A program made the position numbers and the translations under genes. Shown in pieces: positions 26,072 to 34,497 of a stretch of 64,000 nucleotides of DNA (positions are counted from its first letter, which is position 1; the number at the start of each line of letters is the position of its first letter). Source of the stretch: CAYPAV01 sp964408805 (GTDB lineage: Bacteria > Pseudomonadota > Alphaproteobacteria > UBA8366); contig CAYPAV010000012.1 in the NCBI GenBank assembly GCA_964408805.1, forward strand, positions 62,001-126,000, in the 5' to 3' direction. Under the pieces are notes generated by a model. It was not told the origin of the DNA. It saw only the letters and a program-made list of their open reading frames with translations, and did not search any database.

Positions 26072-26926
26072 ATGAGCGGAAATGAATTCGAACTTCGGCC
26101 GACCGGGGGCGGCGTCGGCGCCTTTGTCGACGGTGTCGATCTCTCGGAAAAACCGTCGAAAAGTCGGACGGCCGCGCTGCGAAAGGCGGTCGGTGAGTAC
26201 GGTGTCCTCTTTTTTCGCGAGCAGGACCTCTCGCCGGAGAGACATATCGCCCTCGCCGAGAGGTTCGGCGCGATCAACGTCAATCGGTTCTTCGCCGCGG
26301 TCGACGGCTATCCCGCGATCGCCCAGGTAAGCAAGGAGCCGGACCAAAAGGCAAACATCGGCGGCGGCTGGCATACCGATCATACCTATGACGAGGCCCC
26401 GGCGATGGGTTCGATCCTGGTCGCGCGGGAAACCCCGCCCCAGGGCGGCGACACGCTGTTCGCCAGCATGTACAGCGCCTACGACGCGCTTTCGGAGGGA
26501 CTGAAACAGAGCCTGGAGGGATTGAATGCCCTTCATTCGAGCCGGCACGCCTTCGGCCCCAACGCGACCTACAAGCAGGAACGGCGGGACGTCGTCGGGC
26601 GGCTTGGCAATGAGGAAGCGGCGACCCAGGATTCGATCCATCCGGTCGTCATCCGTCACCCGATCAGCGGGCACAAGGCTCTCTTCGTCAATCCCGCCTT
26701 TACCACCGGGATCGAAGGCTGGAGCACGCAGGAGAGCGCACCCTTCCTCGAGATGCTCTACGCCCAGGCGCGGCGGCCCGAACACGCCTACCGATTTCAA
26801 TGGGCGCCGGGCTCGGTCGCCTTTTGGGACAACCGGGCGACTTGGCATTATGCGCTGAACGACTATCACGGCGACCGGCGCCTGATGCACCGGATCACCA
26901 TCGAAGGCGACCGCCTCGCCGACTAG
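26072..26926 (+). CDS. TauD/TfdA family dioxygenase
   Basis: This 284-residue Fe(II)/2-oxoglutarate-dependent dioxygenase has the iron ligands in GGGWHTDHTYDE (His101, Asp103) and the distal His in ATWHYALNDY (His259), with Arg270/Arg274 in GDRRLMHRIT for 2-oxoglutarate. The core FFREQDLSPERHIALAERFG is typical of the taurine dioxygenase family, which releases sulfite, hydroxylates or cleaves side chains of small acids. It stands alone on its strand and is convergent with the amidohydrolase operon 4 bases away. Confidence 0.92.
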   Translation: MSGNEFELRPTGGGVGAFVDGVDLSEKPSKSRTAALRKAVGEYGVLFFREQDLSPERHIALAERFGAINVNRFFAAVDGYPAIAQVSKEPDQKANIGGGWHTDHTYDEAPAMGSILVARETPPQGGDTLFASMYSAYDALSEGLKQSLEGLNALHSSRHAFGPNATYKQERRDVVGRLGNEEAATQDSIHPVVIRHPISGHKALFVNPAFTTGIEGWSTQESAPFLEMLYAQARRPEHAYRFQWAPGSVAFWDNRATWHYALNDYHGDRRLMHRITIEGDRLAD

Positions 26927-26930
26927 AGCC

Positions 26931-28532
26931 CTAGTTCAAGACGGCATCCCGCCGCCGCAGCAGGCGGCCCGGCAAAGCGTCCGTGTGTTCGCCCCGATCG
27001 ATCACCACTTCGCCGTTGACGATCACTGTCTCGATCCCAGCCGGGTATTGGTGGGGATCGTCGTAGGTCGACCGGTCGAGGATCGCCTCGGCGTCGAACA
27101 GCACCACATCGGCCGCGGATCCCTCCCGAAGCGTCCCGCGATCGGCCATGCCGAGCGCCGCCGCGGCCCCGCCGGTCATCTTGTGGATCGCCTGGGGGAG
27201 CGACAGCAGGCCGAGATCACGGGCATACCGGCCAATCAACCGCGGAAAGGTGCCGTAGAGCCGAGGATGGGGCTTCCCCTGGCCGGTTACGCCGTATGGG
27301 GCCACGCATGGCCCGTCCGATCCAACCAGCGCCATGGGGTCGGACGTGATCCGACGGACATCCGCTTCCGACATGCAGCGCACCAAAATGCGCGTGGCCC
27401 CCTTGTCCGCGATGATGATGTCGAAGATGGTGTCGAGCGGGTCACAGTTCCGTTGTTCGGCGATCTGCTCGATCGTCTCCCCGGGCTCGGCCACGCCGTT
27501 CGGCGAAATCGCGATCCGGATATCGGCCCAGGATTCGATGCGGCCGAAGTTATTGAACCCGACCTCGGCGATCTTCTGGCGCACGCGCGAACGCGAATAG
27601 GGATCGGCGAGCCGCTCCAGCATCGCCTCCATGCCGCCCTCCTGCAGCCAGGTCGGCAACAGGAAGCGCAGCGGGTTGGTGCCCCAATCATAGGGGTATT
27701 GATCGCAGTGGACGTCGACGCCTCGGCCGCGCGCCGCCTCGACCGTCCCCAACAGTTTGTCCGCCTCGCCCCAATTGTCGGTGCCGGAGAGTTTCATATG
27801 GGCGAGTTGAACGTGAATCCCGCATTGTTCGCCGACATCGATCGCTTCCGCTACCGCCTCGTGCACGCCATGGGATTCATCGCGTACATGGGAGGAATAT
27901 CGCGCCCCATGGGTTTTCAAGACGCTGCCAAGGGCGTGCAATTCCTCGGCTTCGCTATAGCAGCCCGGTGCGGTGAAAAGACCGGACGAGAGCCCGAGCG
28001 CCCCCGCCTGGAGGCCCTCCTCCAACATCTCCTGCATATGGCGAAGTTCGCTCTCCGCCGGTGAGCGGTCTTCCATACCCATCGCCATCAAGCGCAAGGT
28101 GTTATGGCCGACCTGCATCACCGTGTTCACCGCGATCGCCGGCCAGGCATCCATGTAGCTCGCGAAATCGGTCTCCTCGAAGGGGAGCCAAGGGGCGCTT
28201 CCGGAAAGATAATCCCGTAGCGCCTCGACCCTGCCCGGCAGGGCCGGCGCCACCGAGAAGCCGCAATTCCCGACCACCTCGGTCGTCACCCCCTGGCGGA
28301 TCTTGGCTTCGGCCTTCGGGTTGAGCGGCAGCGTGAAGTCGGAATGGGTGTGGATGTCGATGAAGCCGGGTGCCACGACGAAACCATCCGCGTCGATCAC
28401 GCGGTCGGCACTTTCCGTCCGGTTCTCCTCGATTGCCGCGATGCGGCCGTCCCGGATCGCAACATCCGCCCGACGCGCGGGACCACCCGTGCCGTCGACG
28501 ATCTCGCCGCCTCGAAGAAGGATGTCGTCCAT
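26931..28532 (-). CDS. N-acyl-D-amino-acid deacylase-like amidohydrolase
   Basis: This 533-residue amidohydrolase superfamily protein has the N-terminal beta-sandwich signature (RGGEIVDGTG, VVAPGFIDIHTHSDF with His61 and His63), the D-aminoacylase-type EVVGNCGFSVAP with the metal-bridging Cys90, and YSSHVRDESHG. Members of this group hydrolyse N-acyl-D-amino acids, dihydropyrimidine-like rings or related amides. It shares these blocks with the protein at 29916-31619, so the operon carries two paralogues. It ends the 26931-33127 minus-strand gene series. Confidence 0.9.
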   Translation of the reverse strand: MDDILLRGGEIVDGTGGPARRADVAIRDGRIAAIEENRTESADRVIDADGFVVAPGFIDIHTHSDFTLPLNPKAEAKIRQGVTTEVVGNCGFSVAPALPGRVEALRDYLSGSAPWLPFEETDFASYMDAWPAIAVNTVMQVGHNTLRLMAMGMEDRSPAESELRHMQEMLEEGLQAGALGLSSGLFTAPGCYSEAEELHALGSVLKTHGARYSSHVRDESHGVHEAVAEAIDVGEQCGIHVQLAHMKLSGTDNWGEADKLLGTVEAARGRGVDVHCDQYPYDWGTNPLRFLLPTWLQEGGMEAMLERLADPYSRSRVRQKIAEVGFNNFGRIESWADIRIAISPNGVAEPGETIEQIAEQRNCDPLDTIFDIIIADKGATRILVRCMSEADVRRITSDPMALVGSDGPCVAPYGVTGQGKPHPRLYGTFPRLIGRYARDLGLLSLPQAIHKMTGGAAAALGMADRGTLREGSAADVVLFDAEAILDRSTYDDPHQYPAGIETVIVNGEVVIDRGEHTDALPGRLLRRRDAVLN

Positions 28533-28544
28533 CGGATCGCCCGG

Positions 28545-29318
28545 TTAACGCGCCGTCATGCCGCCATCGATCACCAGTTCGGAACCGGTCACCCAGGCCG
28601 CATCGTCGGAGGCCAGATAAAGGCAGCCCTTGGCGATATCGTTCGGCGTGCCGAAGCGGCCGAGCGGGGTCTGGTCGAGGCGCGGCTTCGAAAGCTCGGC
28701 GTCGTTATGGACGATCTCCGTCATCGGCGAGGTCACGAACCCCGGATGGACCGAGTTCACCCGAATACCTTCGGAGGCGTATTGCATCGCCGCCGATTTG
28801 GTAAAGAGGCGCACCGACCCCTTGGAGGCGTGATAGGCCGCGTTATGAGGCGAGCCGACGAGACCGTAAATGGAGGAGATATTTATGATCGAGCCGCCGC
28901 CGGCCTTCCGCATCTCGGGGATTGCGTGCTTGGTGCCGAGGAAGATACCGGTCGAATTGACGTTCATCACGGCGTTCCAGTTCTCAAGCTCTGCTTCCTC
29001 GACCTTCGGCGTGGCCGTGGTGGGGCCGAGACGGCCCGAGATACCGGCCGCATTGACCAGCACGTCGAGCCGGCCGAATCGCTCGATCGTCTCCTTCACC
29101 ACCGCCACCCATTCGAATTCTTGCGTCGTATCGAGATGAAGATAAGCGGCGCGATCGCCGATATCGTCGGCGGTCTGGCGGCCGAGATTATCGTTCACGT
29201 CGGCAATCATGACTTGGCCGCCTTCGGCGATGAAAACGCGCGAGGTCTCCGCCCCGATGCCGGAGGCGCCGCCGGTTACCAGCGCTACCTTGCCTTCCAT
29301 CCGGTTGCCGTCTGCCAT
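28545..29318 (-). CDS. SDR family oxidoreductase
   Basis: The 257-residue classical SDR has VALVTGGASGIGAE, VNAAGISGR, catalytic Ser in NISSIYG and the YHASK pair, plus the C-terminal VIDGGMTAR. MIADVNDN after strand two suggests NAD preference. It lies 12 bases upstream of the amidohydrolase in the same operon, so it may oxidise or reduce a product of that hydrolysis. The substrate is unknown. Confidence 0.93.
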   Translation of the reverse strand: MADGNRMEGKVALVTGGASGIGAETSRVFIAEGGQVMIADVNDNLGRQTADDIGDRAAYLHLDTTQEFEWVAVVKETIERFGRLDVLVNAAGISGRLGPTTATPKVEEAELENWNAVMNVNSTGIFLGTKHAIPEMRKAGGGSIINISSIYGLVGSPHNAAYHASKGSVRLFTKSAAMQYASEGIRVNSVHPGFVTSPMTEIVHNDAELSKPRLDQTPLGRFGTPNDIAKGCLYLASDDAAWVTGSELVIDGGMTAR

Positions 29319-29340
29319 TTTCCATCTCCTCCCTTGCGGC

Positions 29341-29859
29341 TCAATCGCCGAAGAACACGCCGTCCTTGAAGATCACCGGTTGAGTCCGGTTCTCCTTGGT
29401 GTCGCCGACCAGCGGCTTGCCGTCCACGCCCAGGCGGTCGTCCTTCGCCTGCCCCTGGAAGTTCGGCGTGCCGACGCGGAGCATGACCAGACACTCGTCC
29501 TCGCTGGTCGCGTTGAAGCGGTAGAACTTGCCCTTCGGCATCATGAAGCCTTGATTGGCCTCAAGGTCCAGGGTCTCCCCGTCCGGCCCGTAGAACCGGG
29601 CGCTTCCCTGCAGGAGCACGAAGACGTGGTCCTCGTCGATATGGGTGTGGAGTTCGTTCTCGCCGCCGGACGCATAGACCTTGAGACGGACCGAAAGATC
29701 TTCGGTCGCCGCCAGAACCGTGTCGGTCCGGCCCTGATCCAGCATCTGAGCCTTCATGCTGAAGGGAACCGGATTGTTGGTCTCCGTCGCCGCGATCTGG
29801 TCGTCGGCGATCGCCTTTGCGGACAATGAGGGTTTATTCATCGTGACAACGTCGTTCAT
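29341..29859 (-). CDS. cupin domain protein
   Basis: This 172-residue single cupin has the first metal motif as ELHTHIDEDHVFVLLQG (two His, Glu-equivalent Asp, spaced as HxH(x)4-5H/E) and the second as MMPKGKFYRFNATSEDE, where the usual closing His is not visible. It may bind a metal loosely or be a sugar/acid-binding or isomerase cupin. It is 22 bases upstream of the SDR, and the second D-aminoacylase-like gene ends 56 bases further up, all on one strand. Confidence 0.85.
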   Translation of the reverse strand: MNDVVTMNKPSLSAKAIADDQIAATETNNPVPFSMKAQMLDQGRTDTVLAATEDLSVRLKVYASGGENELHTHIDEDHVFVLLQGSARFYGPDGETLDLEANQGFMMPKGKFYRFNATSEDECLVMLRVGTPNFQGQAKDDRLGVDGKPLVGDTKENRTQPVIFKDGVFFGD

Positions 29860-29915
29860 CTAATTTTCTCCAGTTGGCGCGGCCGCGGCCGCGCGATTCC
29901 TATTCCGTCACATGC

Positions 29916-31619
29916 TCACGCGGCGGCGAGCGGTCCTCTCAGAAGCTGGCCCGGATAGGCGCCGGTATGCTCGTTATCCTTCAGCACCACCTGGCCGTTG
30001 ACCACGGTCGCCTTCATGCCGTCGGCGTATTGCTTCAAGCGCTTGGCGCCGGCCGGAAGGTCGGTGACCACCTCGGGCATCCGCGGCATGATCCCGTCCG
30101 GCTCGAAGACGACGATATCGGCCGCCATCCCTTCCCTGAGCAGGCCGCGATCGTGGAAGCCCCAGTTCGTCGCCGTGTCGTAAGTGATGAGACGGACAGC
30201 CTCTTCCAGCGTGAAAGCCTGCTCCTCCCGCACCCAATGGCTGAGGAGGTGGGTCTGGAGCGAGCTGTCCATGATCTGCGAGACATGCGCACCCGTATCC
30301 GAGAATGTCACCACCGAGCGCGGATGCTTCATCAGCGCCAATGCGTCGTCCTGATCCTCGTTGGCGAGCGGCTGGCGGAAGAACGCCTTCAGATCGTTCT
30401 CGAGCGCGATGTCGATCATCGCCTCGGCCGGCACGACGCCGCGTTCCTTGGCGATGTCGGCGAGGTTCGGATGCGGCCGCGCGATCTGGCTCATGTAGTA
30501 GAAAATGTCCCATTCCGGAGGCCGGGGTTCGGCGCCCACCACGGGCGGGCCGTCATAGGGCCGGCTCGCGACCTCGACCAGTTTCCGCTTGATCTCCGGG
30601 TCCTGCAGCTTGGCCTTCTGTTCCGCGAGCGGCAATGCGCGAATGTCGCGCCAGACATCCCAGGTATCGAACGGGGTCGTCGTCTCGAAGGACAGGATCG
30701 AATTGATCTCGCGGCTGTGGACTTGGGCGAAAACATTGCCGCCGTCGCGGTTCGCCTGCTCGATGATATCGAAGAAGGCGCGCCAGTGCCCCGGATACTT
30801 CCGGCGCGACAGACTGCCGAAAGTGATCGGGCGGCCGGTGTCACGCGAAAGATCCGCCAGCGATTGATAAAAGCCCTTCATGTAATCGAGCTCGCCCCGC
30901 TCCATCGAGAGCTGGAAGATACCCGCGTTCAACTCGCCCATGCCGCCGACGATCGCCTGGACCTCCTCGAAGGGCGCGGCGCGGCTGGCGACGGGCCGAT
31001 CGTCGGAGGTCTGATGGCTGGGGCTCCGCGAGGTCGAGAAGCCGAGCGCCCCCGCCTTCACTGCCTCCTGTACCGTCTTCACCATGGTCTCGAGTTCGTC
31101 GTCGCTTGCCGCCTGATCGAAGGCGCGCTCGCCCATGGTATGGGTGCGAAGAGCGGAATGACCGATATAGCCAGCGTAATTCAGCCCCTTCGGCAAGGTA
31201 TCCAGCACGTCGAGATATTCGGGAAAGGTCTCCCACCGCCAATCGATGCCGGCGAGCATGGCTTCGCGTGCGATGTCCTCGGCCCGCTCCAAATTTCGGA
31301 AGACGAAATCGATCTCGGATTCGCGGCAGGGTGCCAGCGTAAAGCCGCAATTTCCCATCACCGCCGTGGTGACGCCGTGATAGCAGGAACAAGTGCCCAA
31401 ATGATCCCAGAAGATCTGCGCATCCATATGGGTGTGGCCGTCGACGAAGCCCGGGGTCACGACGTGACCCTCGGCGTCGATCGTCTCTTCGGCGGTCTCG
31501 CGGTTGATTCGTCCGATCTTGGCGATGCGGCCGTCCTTGACCCCGACGTCGCCGCGATAGCGCGCCCCGCCGGACCCGTCGATAACCATACCGTTCTTGA
31601 TAACGACGTCGTAACTCAT
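29916..31619 (-). CDS. N-acyl-D-amino-acid deacylase-like amidohydrolase
   Basis: The 567-residue protein is a paralogue of the one at 26931-28532. It has VVTPGFVDGHTHMDAQIFWD (core HTHMD, His62 and His64), the bridging cysteine motif VMGNCGFTLAP (Cys91) and GAHVSQIMD near the end, in place of the usual catalytic Asp region. The family hydrolyses N-acyl or ring amides. With an SDR, a cupin, a hydroxyisobutyrate-dehydrogenase-like protein and a thiol-dioxygenase-like protein in one direction, an operon for a modified amino acid or sulfur-containing amide is plausible but unproven. Confidence 0.9.
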   Translation of the reverse strand: MSYDVVIKNGMVIDGSGGARYRGDVGVKDGRIAKIGRINRETAEETIDAEGHVVTPGFVDGHTHMDAQIFWDHLGTCSCYHGVTTAVMGNCGFTLAPCRESEIDFVFRNLERAEDIAREAMLAGIDWRWETFPEYLDVLDTLPKGLNYAGYIGHSALRTHTMGERAFDQAASDDELETMVKTVQEAVKAGALGFSTSRSPSHQTSDDRPVASRAAPFEEVQAIVGGMGELNAGIFQLSMERGELDYMKGFYQSLADLSRDTGRPITFGSLSRRKYPGHWRAFFDIIEQANRDGGNVFAQVHSREINSILSFETTTPFDTWDVWRDIRALPLAEQKAKLQDPEIKRKLVEVASRPYDGPPVVGAEPRPPEWDIFYYMSQIARPHPNLADIAKERGVVPAEAMIDIALENDLKAFFRQPLANEDQDDALALMKHPRSVVTFSDTGAHVSQIMDSSLQTHLLSHWVREEQAFTLEEAVRLITYDTATNWGFHDRGLLREGMAADIVVFEPDGIMPRMPEVVTDLPAGAKRLKQYADGMKATVVNGQVVLKDNEHTGAYPGQLLRGPLAAA

Positions 31620-31658
31620 GTCCTGTCCCTTCCCCTAAAAGCGCCGGTGGCGCGTCGC

Positions 31659-32549
31659 CTATTCTAGATCAGGCTTGATCAACTTGACGATACTGCTGGT
31701 GTCGAGATCGCCAAAGCCGTTGTTGACGTGAAGTGCAAATGCGGCCGTCGCTGCGGCACCAAGCGGTGTGGCGGTGCCCACCATCTGGGCCGCGGCCTGC
31801 GAAAGCCGCAGGTCCTTCAGCATCAGTTTCGCCATGAAGCCCGGCTTGAAATCGTTGCTCGCCGCCGAATCCGGCACCGCGCCCGGCAACGGACAGGCCT
31901 TGTTGAGAATCCACGAACTGCCCGTCGATGTCGACAACACGTCATAAAGCGTCTGCCGGTCGACCCCAAGGCTCTCGCCCATCACGAAGGCTTCCGAGAC
32001 CGCGAGAAAGTTCACTCCGGCGACCATGTTGTTGCAGATCTTGGTTACCTGCCCGAGCCCCGGCCCGCCGCAATGGACGATATTCCCGCCCATGACCTCC
32101 AAGACCTTGCGAGCCTTGTCGAAGGCCGACTTCTCACCGCCGCACATGAAGGTGAGCGTCCCCGCATCGGCGCCGACGACGCCGCCGGAGACCGGGGCGT
32201 CGATCATTTCGAATCCGGCCTCGGTGGCCGCCGCGTGAACGGCGCGCGCACTTTCGACATCGATAGTCGAGGAGTCGATCAAGACCGTTCCCGGATCGGC
32301 GGCGGCAAGAACGCCGCTTTCGAGAAACACGTCCCGCACATTGCCGCCGACCGGCAGCATCGTGACCACGAACTCGACGCCGCTTGCCGCCTCCTGGACC
32401 GAAGCGGCGGCTTCGGCACCCGACTGAACGACGAAGTTCACCGCCTCCTCGGAGAGATCGAAGACCTTCAGGCCGTGTCCCGCCTTGATCAGGTTGCGGG
32501 CCATCGGCCCACCCATATTGCCGACGCCGATGAATCCGATTTTCGCCAT
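31659..32549 (-). CDS. 3-hydroxyisobutyrate dehydrogenase family protein
   Basis: This 296-residue beta-hydroxyacid dehydrogenase has the NAD(P) motif KIGFIGVGNMGGPMARNL, the substrate-binding APVSGGVVGADAGTLTFM (core PVSGG) and the catalytic Lys in GLGQVTKICNNMVAG. Family members oxidise 3-hydroxyisobutyrate, tartronate semialdehyde, or related acids. The start at 32549 follows GGAGAGA and opens directly with the Rossmann strand; upstream frame continuation is not needed. The thiol-dioxygenase-like gene ends 17 bases upstream. Confidence 0.93.
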   Translation of the reverse strand: MAKIGFIGVGNMGGPMARNLIKAGHGLKVFDLSEEAVNFVVQSGAEAAASVQEAASGVEFVVTMLPVGGNVRDVFLESGVLAAADPGTVLIDSSTIDVESARAVHAAATEAGFEMIDAPVSGGVVGADAGTLTFMCGGEKSAFDKARKVLEVMGGNIVHCGGPGLGQVTKICNNMVAGVNFLAVSEAFVMGESLGVDRQTLYDVLSTSTGSSWILNKACPLPGAVPDSAASNDFKPGFMAKLMLKDLRLSQAAAQMVGTATPLGAAATAAFALHVNNGFGDLDTSSIVKLIKPDLE

Positions 32550-32566
32550 GTCTCTCTCCGATATAC

Positions 32567-33127
32567 CTAGTCGTTCCGCACGCGGTTCGGACAAGGCCGG
32601 ATCACGTCGGCTTCGGGGTCGAACTCGTTGCGGTTGGTAATCGCCAGGCTCTTGCCGTAGACGTGAAGCGAGAGGCTGGGCGTCGCACCGTCATTGTGAA
32701 TGCTGTGGATATCGTCCGGCAGAAGCGCGCAAGCGTCGCCGTCGCGGATGATGACCTCGTGGTAGGCCTCGATCTTGGCCTGGCCCGCGGTCTCGCCGTC
32801 GTCTTTTCGCAACCAATTCACGTTCCGCTCCTCGCCGTCGATGCCGACAACGACGCCCCAGGTCTTGTGATCGTGCGGCAGCACGGCGCGGCCCGGCATC
32901 CAGCAAACGGTCTCGACCAGCAGTTCTTCCGGCTCCTCATGAAGGACCGAAATGCCCATGCCTTGGGCTTCGTCACAGCGATAATGGTCGTCGGTCACCC
33001 AACTCTTGTTCGCCACCAACCGTTGCGCCAGGGGCTGCACCCTTTGCAGAACTTCGCGGTCGTCCCCATGCTCCGCCTTTACTGCCTTGACGTCGCGTAC
33101 GAATTCATCGATCGAATAACCGGTCAC
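32567..33127 (-). CDS. cysteine dioxygenase-like (thiol dioxygenase) protein
   Basis: The 186-residue cupin has the three-His iron site of thiol dioxygenases: PHDHKTWGVV (His85, His87) and DDIHSIHN (His141), plus the Ser-His-Tyr relay SLSLHVYG (Ser153, His155, Tyr157). These positions nearly coincide with those of mammalian cysteine dioxygenase. The residue that would form the Cys-Tyr crosslink is not a Cys, as in bacterial 3-mercaptopropionate-type enzymes. It would convert a thiol to a sulfinate. It is the first gene of the minus-strand series, suggesting sulfur chemistry in that operon. Confidence 0.87.
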   Translation of the reverse strand: MTGYSIDEFVRDVKAVKAEHGDDREVLQRVQPLAQRLVANKSWVTDDHYRCDEAQGMGISVLHEEPEELLVETVCWMPGRAVLPHDHKTWGVVVGIDGEERNVNWLRKDDGETAGQAKIEAYHEVIIRDGDACALLPDDIHSIHNDGATPSLSLHVYGKSLAITNRNEFDPEADVIRPCPNRVRND

Positions 33128-33272
33128 GCCTATTCCTCCTCCAATATCCGCCTTGGTGCATCAATATATCGCGCGGCGGCGCCCCGCCCACGCCGCTTGG
33201 CCGGGCGCGACAATCCTCTATCTGAATTTCCGTAAGGCAGTCGCGATCACCGCCCTCGGAACAGGAGCTTTC

Positions 33273-34466
33273 ATGACCGACACACCCGAATCGACCGGCC
33301 CGCTCCAGGGCATTCGCGTGATCGATCTCACCCAAGCCGTGCTCGGTCCGGTCGCAACGCAGATCCTCGGCGACATGGGCGCCGACGTGATCAAGATCGA
33401 GACCCCGGCGGGTGACCCGATGCGCTTGATCGGCCCGACGCGCGGCGACCGCATGGCATTGGTCCACACCTCTTTCAATCGCAACAAGCGAAGCATCATC
33501 CTCGACCTGAAGCGTCCGGCCGCCAAGGAGGCGCTCATGCGCCTCGTTGAGACGGCGGATGTCTTCGTGCACAACATGCGCCTCGCCGCCGCCGAACGCC
33601 TCGGGATCACCTATGAAGATATCCGCGCACGGAAGCCGGATATCGTCTATGGCGCCGGCGTCGGCTACGCCAAGGACGGCCCCAATCGCGACCGCCCCGC
33701 CTATGACGACGTCATCCAGGGCGAAAGCGGTCTCGCCGGTCTCATCGAGCGCGCCAACGGAGAGTCGAGATACGTGCCGATGCCGATCGCCGACAAGATC
33801 GTCGGCACCACTTTGGCCAGTTCCATCGCCATGGCGCTCGTTCACAAGGAACGAACGGGCAAGGGCCAGGAAGTCATCGTGCCGATGCTGGAGACGATGG
33901 TCGCCTTCAACCTGTTGATCCACATGTGGAACGGGATTCACGACGAGGCGGAGAAGGGCATCGGCTATCCCCGCATGTTCATGCCGGACCGCCGGCCATA
34001 CCAAACCAAGGACGGACATATCTGCCTGATCGCCGTCACCGACGACCAGTGGGGGCGGCTGTTGAAGGCGTTGGAGCGTCCGGAATTGATAAAGGAACCG
34101 CGTTTCGCCAAGCTCGCGGATCGGGCGGAGAACCTTTCCGACCTGCTCACCATCGTCGCCGAGGAATTGCTGAAGCGGACAACCGCCGAATGGCGCGAGC
34201 TGTTCGATGCCGTCGATGTCCCCAACGGCGCCGCCAATTCGCTGGAAGACCTCCTGGCGGACCCCTATTTGGCGGAGATGGATTTTTTCCAACGCTACGA
34301 ACATCCAAGCGCCGGTCCCATGGTTACGACGGCCATTCCCGTCGCCTATTCCGAAACGCCGGGCAGTTTCCGTTATGCACCGCCGCGTCTCGGCGAGCAT
34401 ACCGATGCCGTCCTGTCGGAGGTCGGCTTTACGGCGGCCGAGATCGAAGAGATCGCCGGCGATTGA
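33273..34466 (+). CDS. CaiB/BaiF-type CoA transferase
   Basis: This 397-residue family III CoA transferase has VIDLTQAVLGPVATQILGDMGADVIKIE (core LGDMGADVIKIE) at the N-terminus and RNKRSIILDLK, and the catalytic Asp is likely Asp174 in MPIADKIVGT. Family III enzymes move CoA between organic acids through a mixed-anhydride intermediate. An ACAGGAG ribosome binding site sets the ATG at 33273. It is first in a plus-strand operon with the FAD-linked oxidase remnant and two RidA genes, so it may activate an acid for oxidation. Confidence 0.92.
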   Translation: MTDTPESTGPLQGIRVIDLTQAVLGPVATQILGDMGADVIKIETPAGDPMRLIGPTRGDRMALVHTSFNRNKRSIILDLKRPAAKEALMRLVETADVFVHNMRLAAAERLGITYEDIRARKPDIVYGAGVGYAKDGPNRDRPAYDDVIQGESGLAGLIERANGESRYVPMPIADKIVGTTLASSIAMALVHKERTGKGQEVIVPMLETMVAFNLLIHMWNGIHDEAEKGIGYPRMFMPDRRPYQTKDGHICLIAVTDDQWGRLLKALERPELIKEPRFAKLADRAENLSDLLTIVAEELLKRTTAEWRELFDAVDVPNGAANSLEDLLADPYLAEMDFFQRYEHPSAGPMVTTAIPVAYSETPGSFRYAPPRLGEHTDAVLSEVGFTAAEIEEIAGD

Positions 34467-34497
34467 CCCGCCGGTTCACGTTCGAGGGAGACCGCAT

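Noticed and set aside
29874..31667. Long plus-strand frame antisense to the second D-aminoacylase-like gene
   Set aside because: Shadow of the real gene, as shown by the HTHMD and GNCG motifs on the minus strand.
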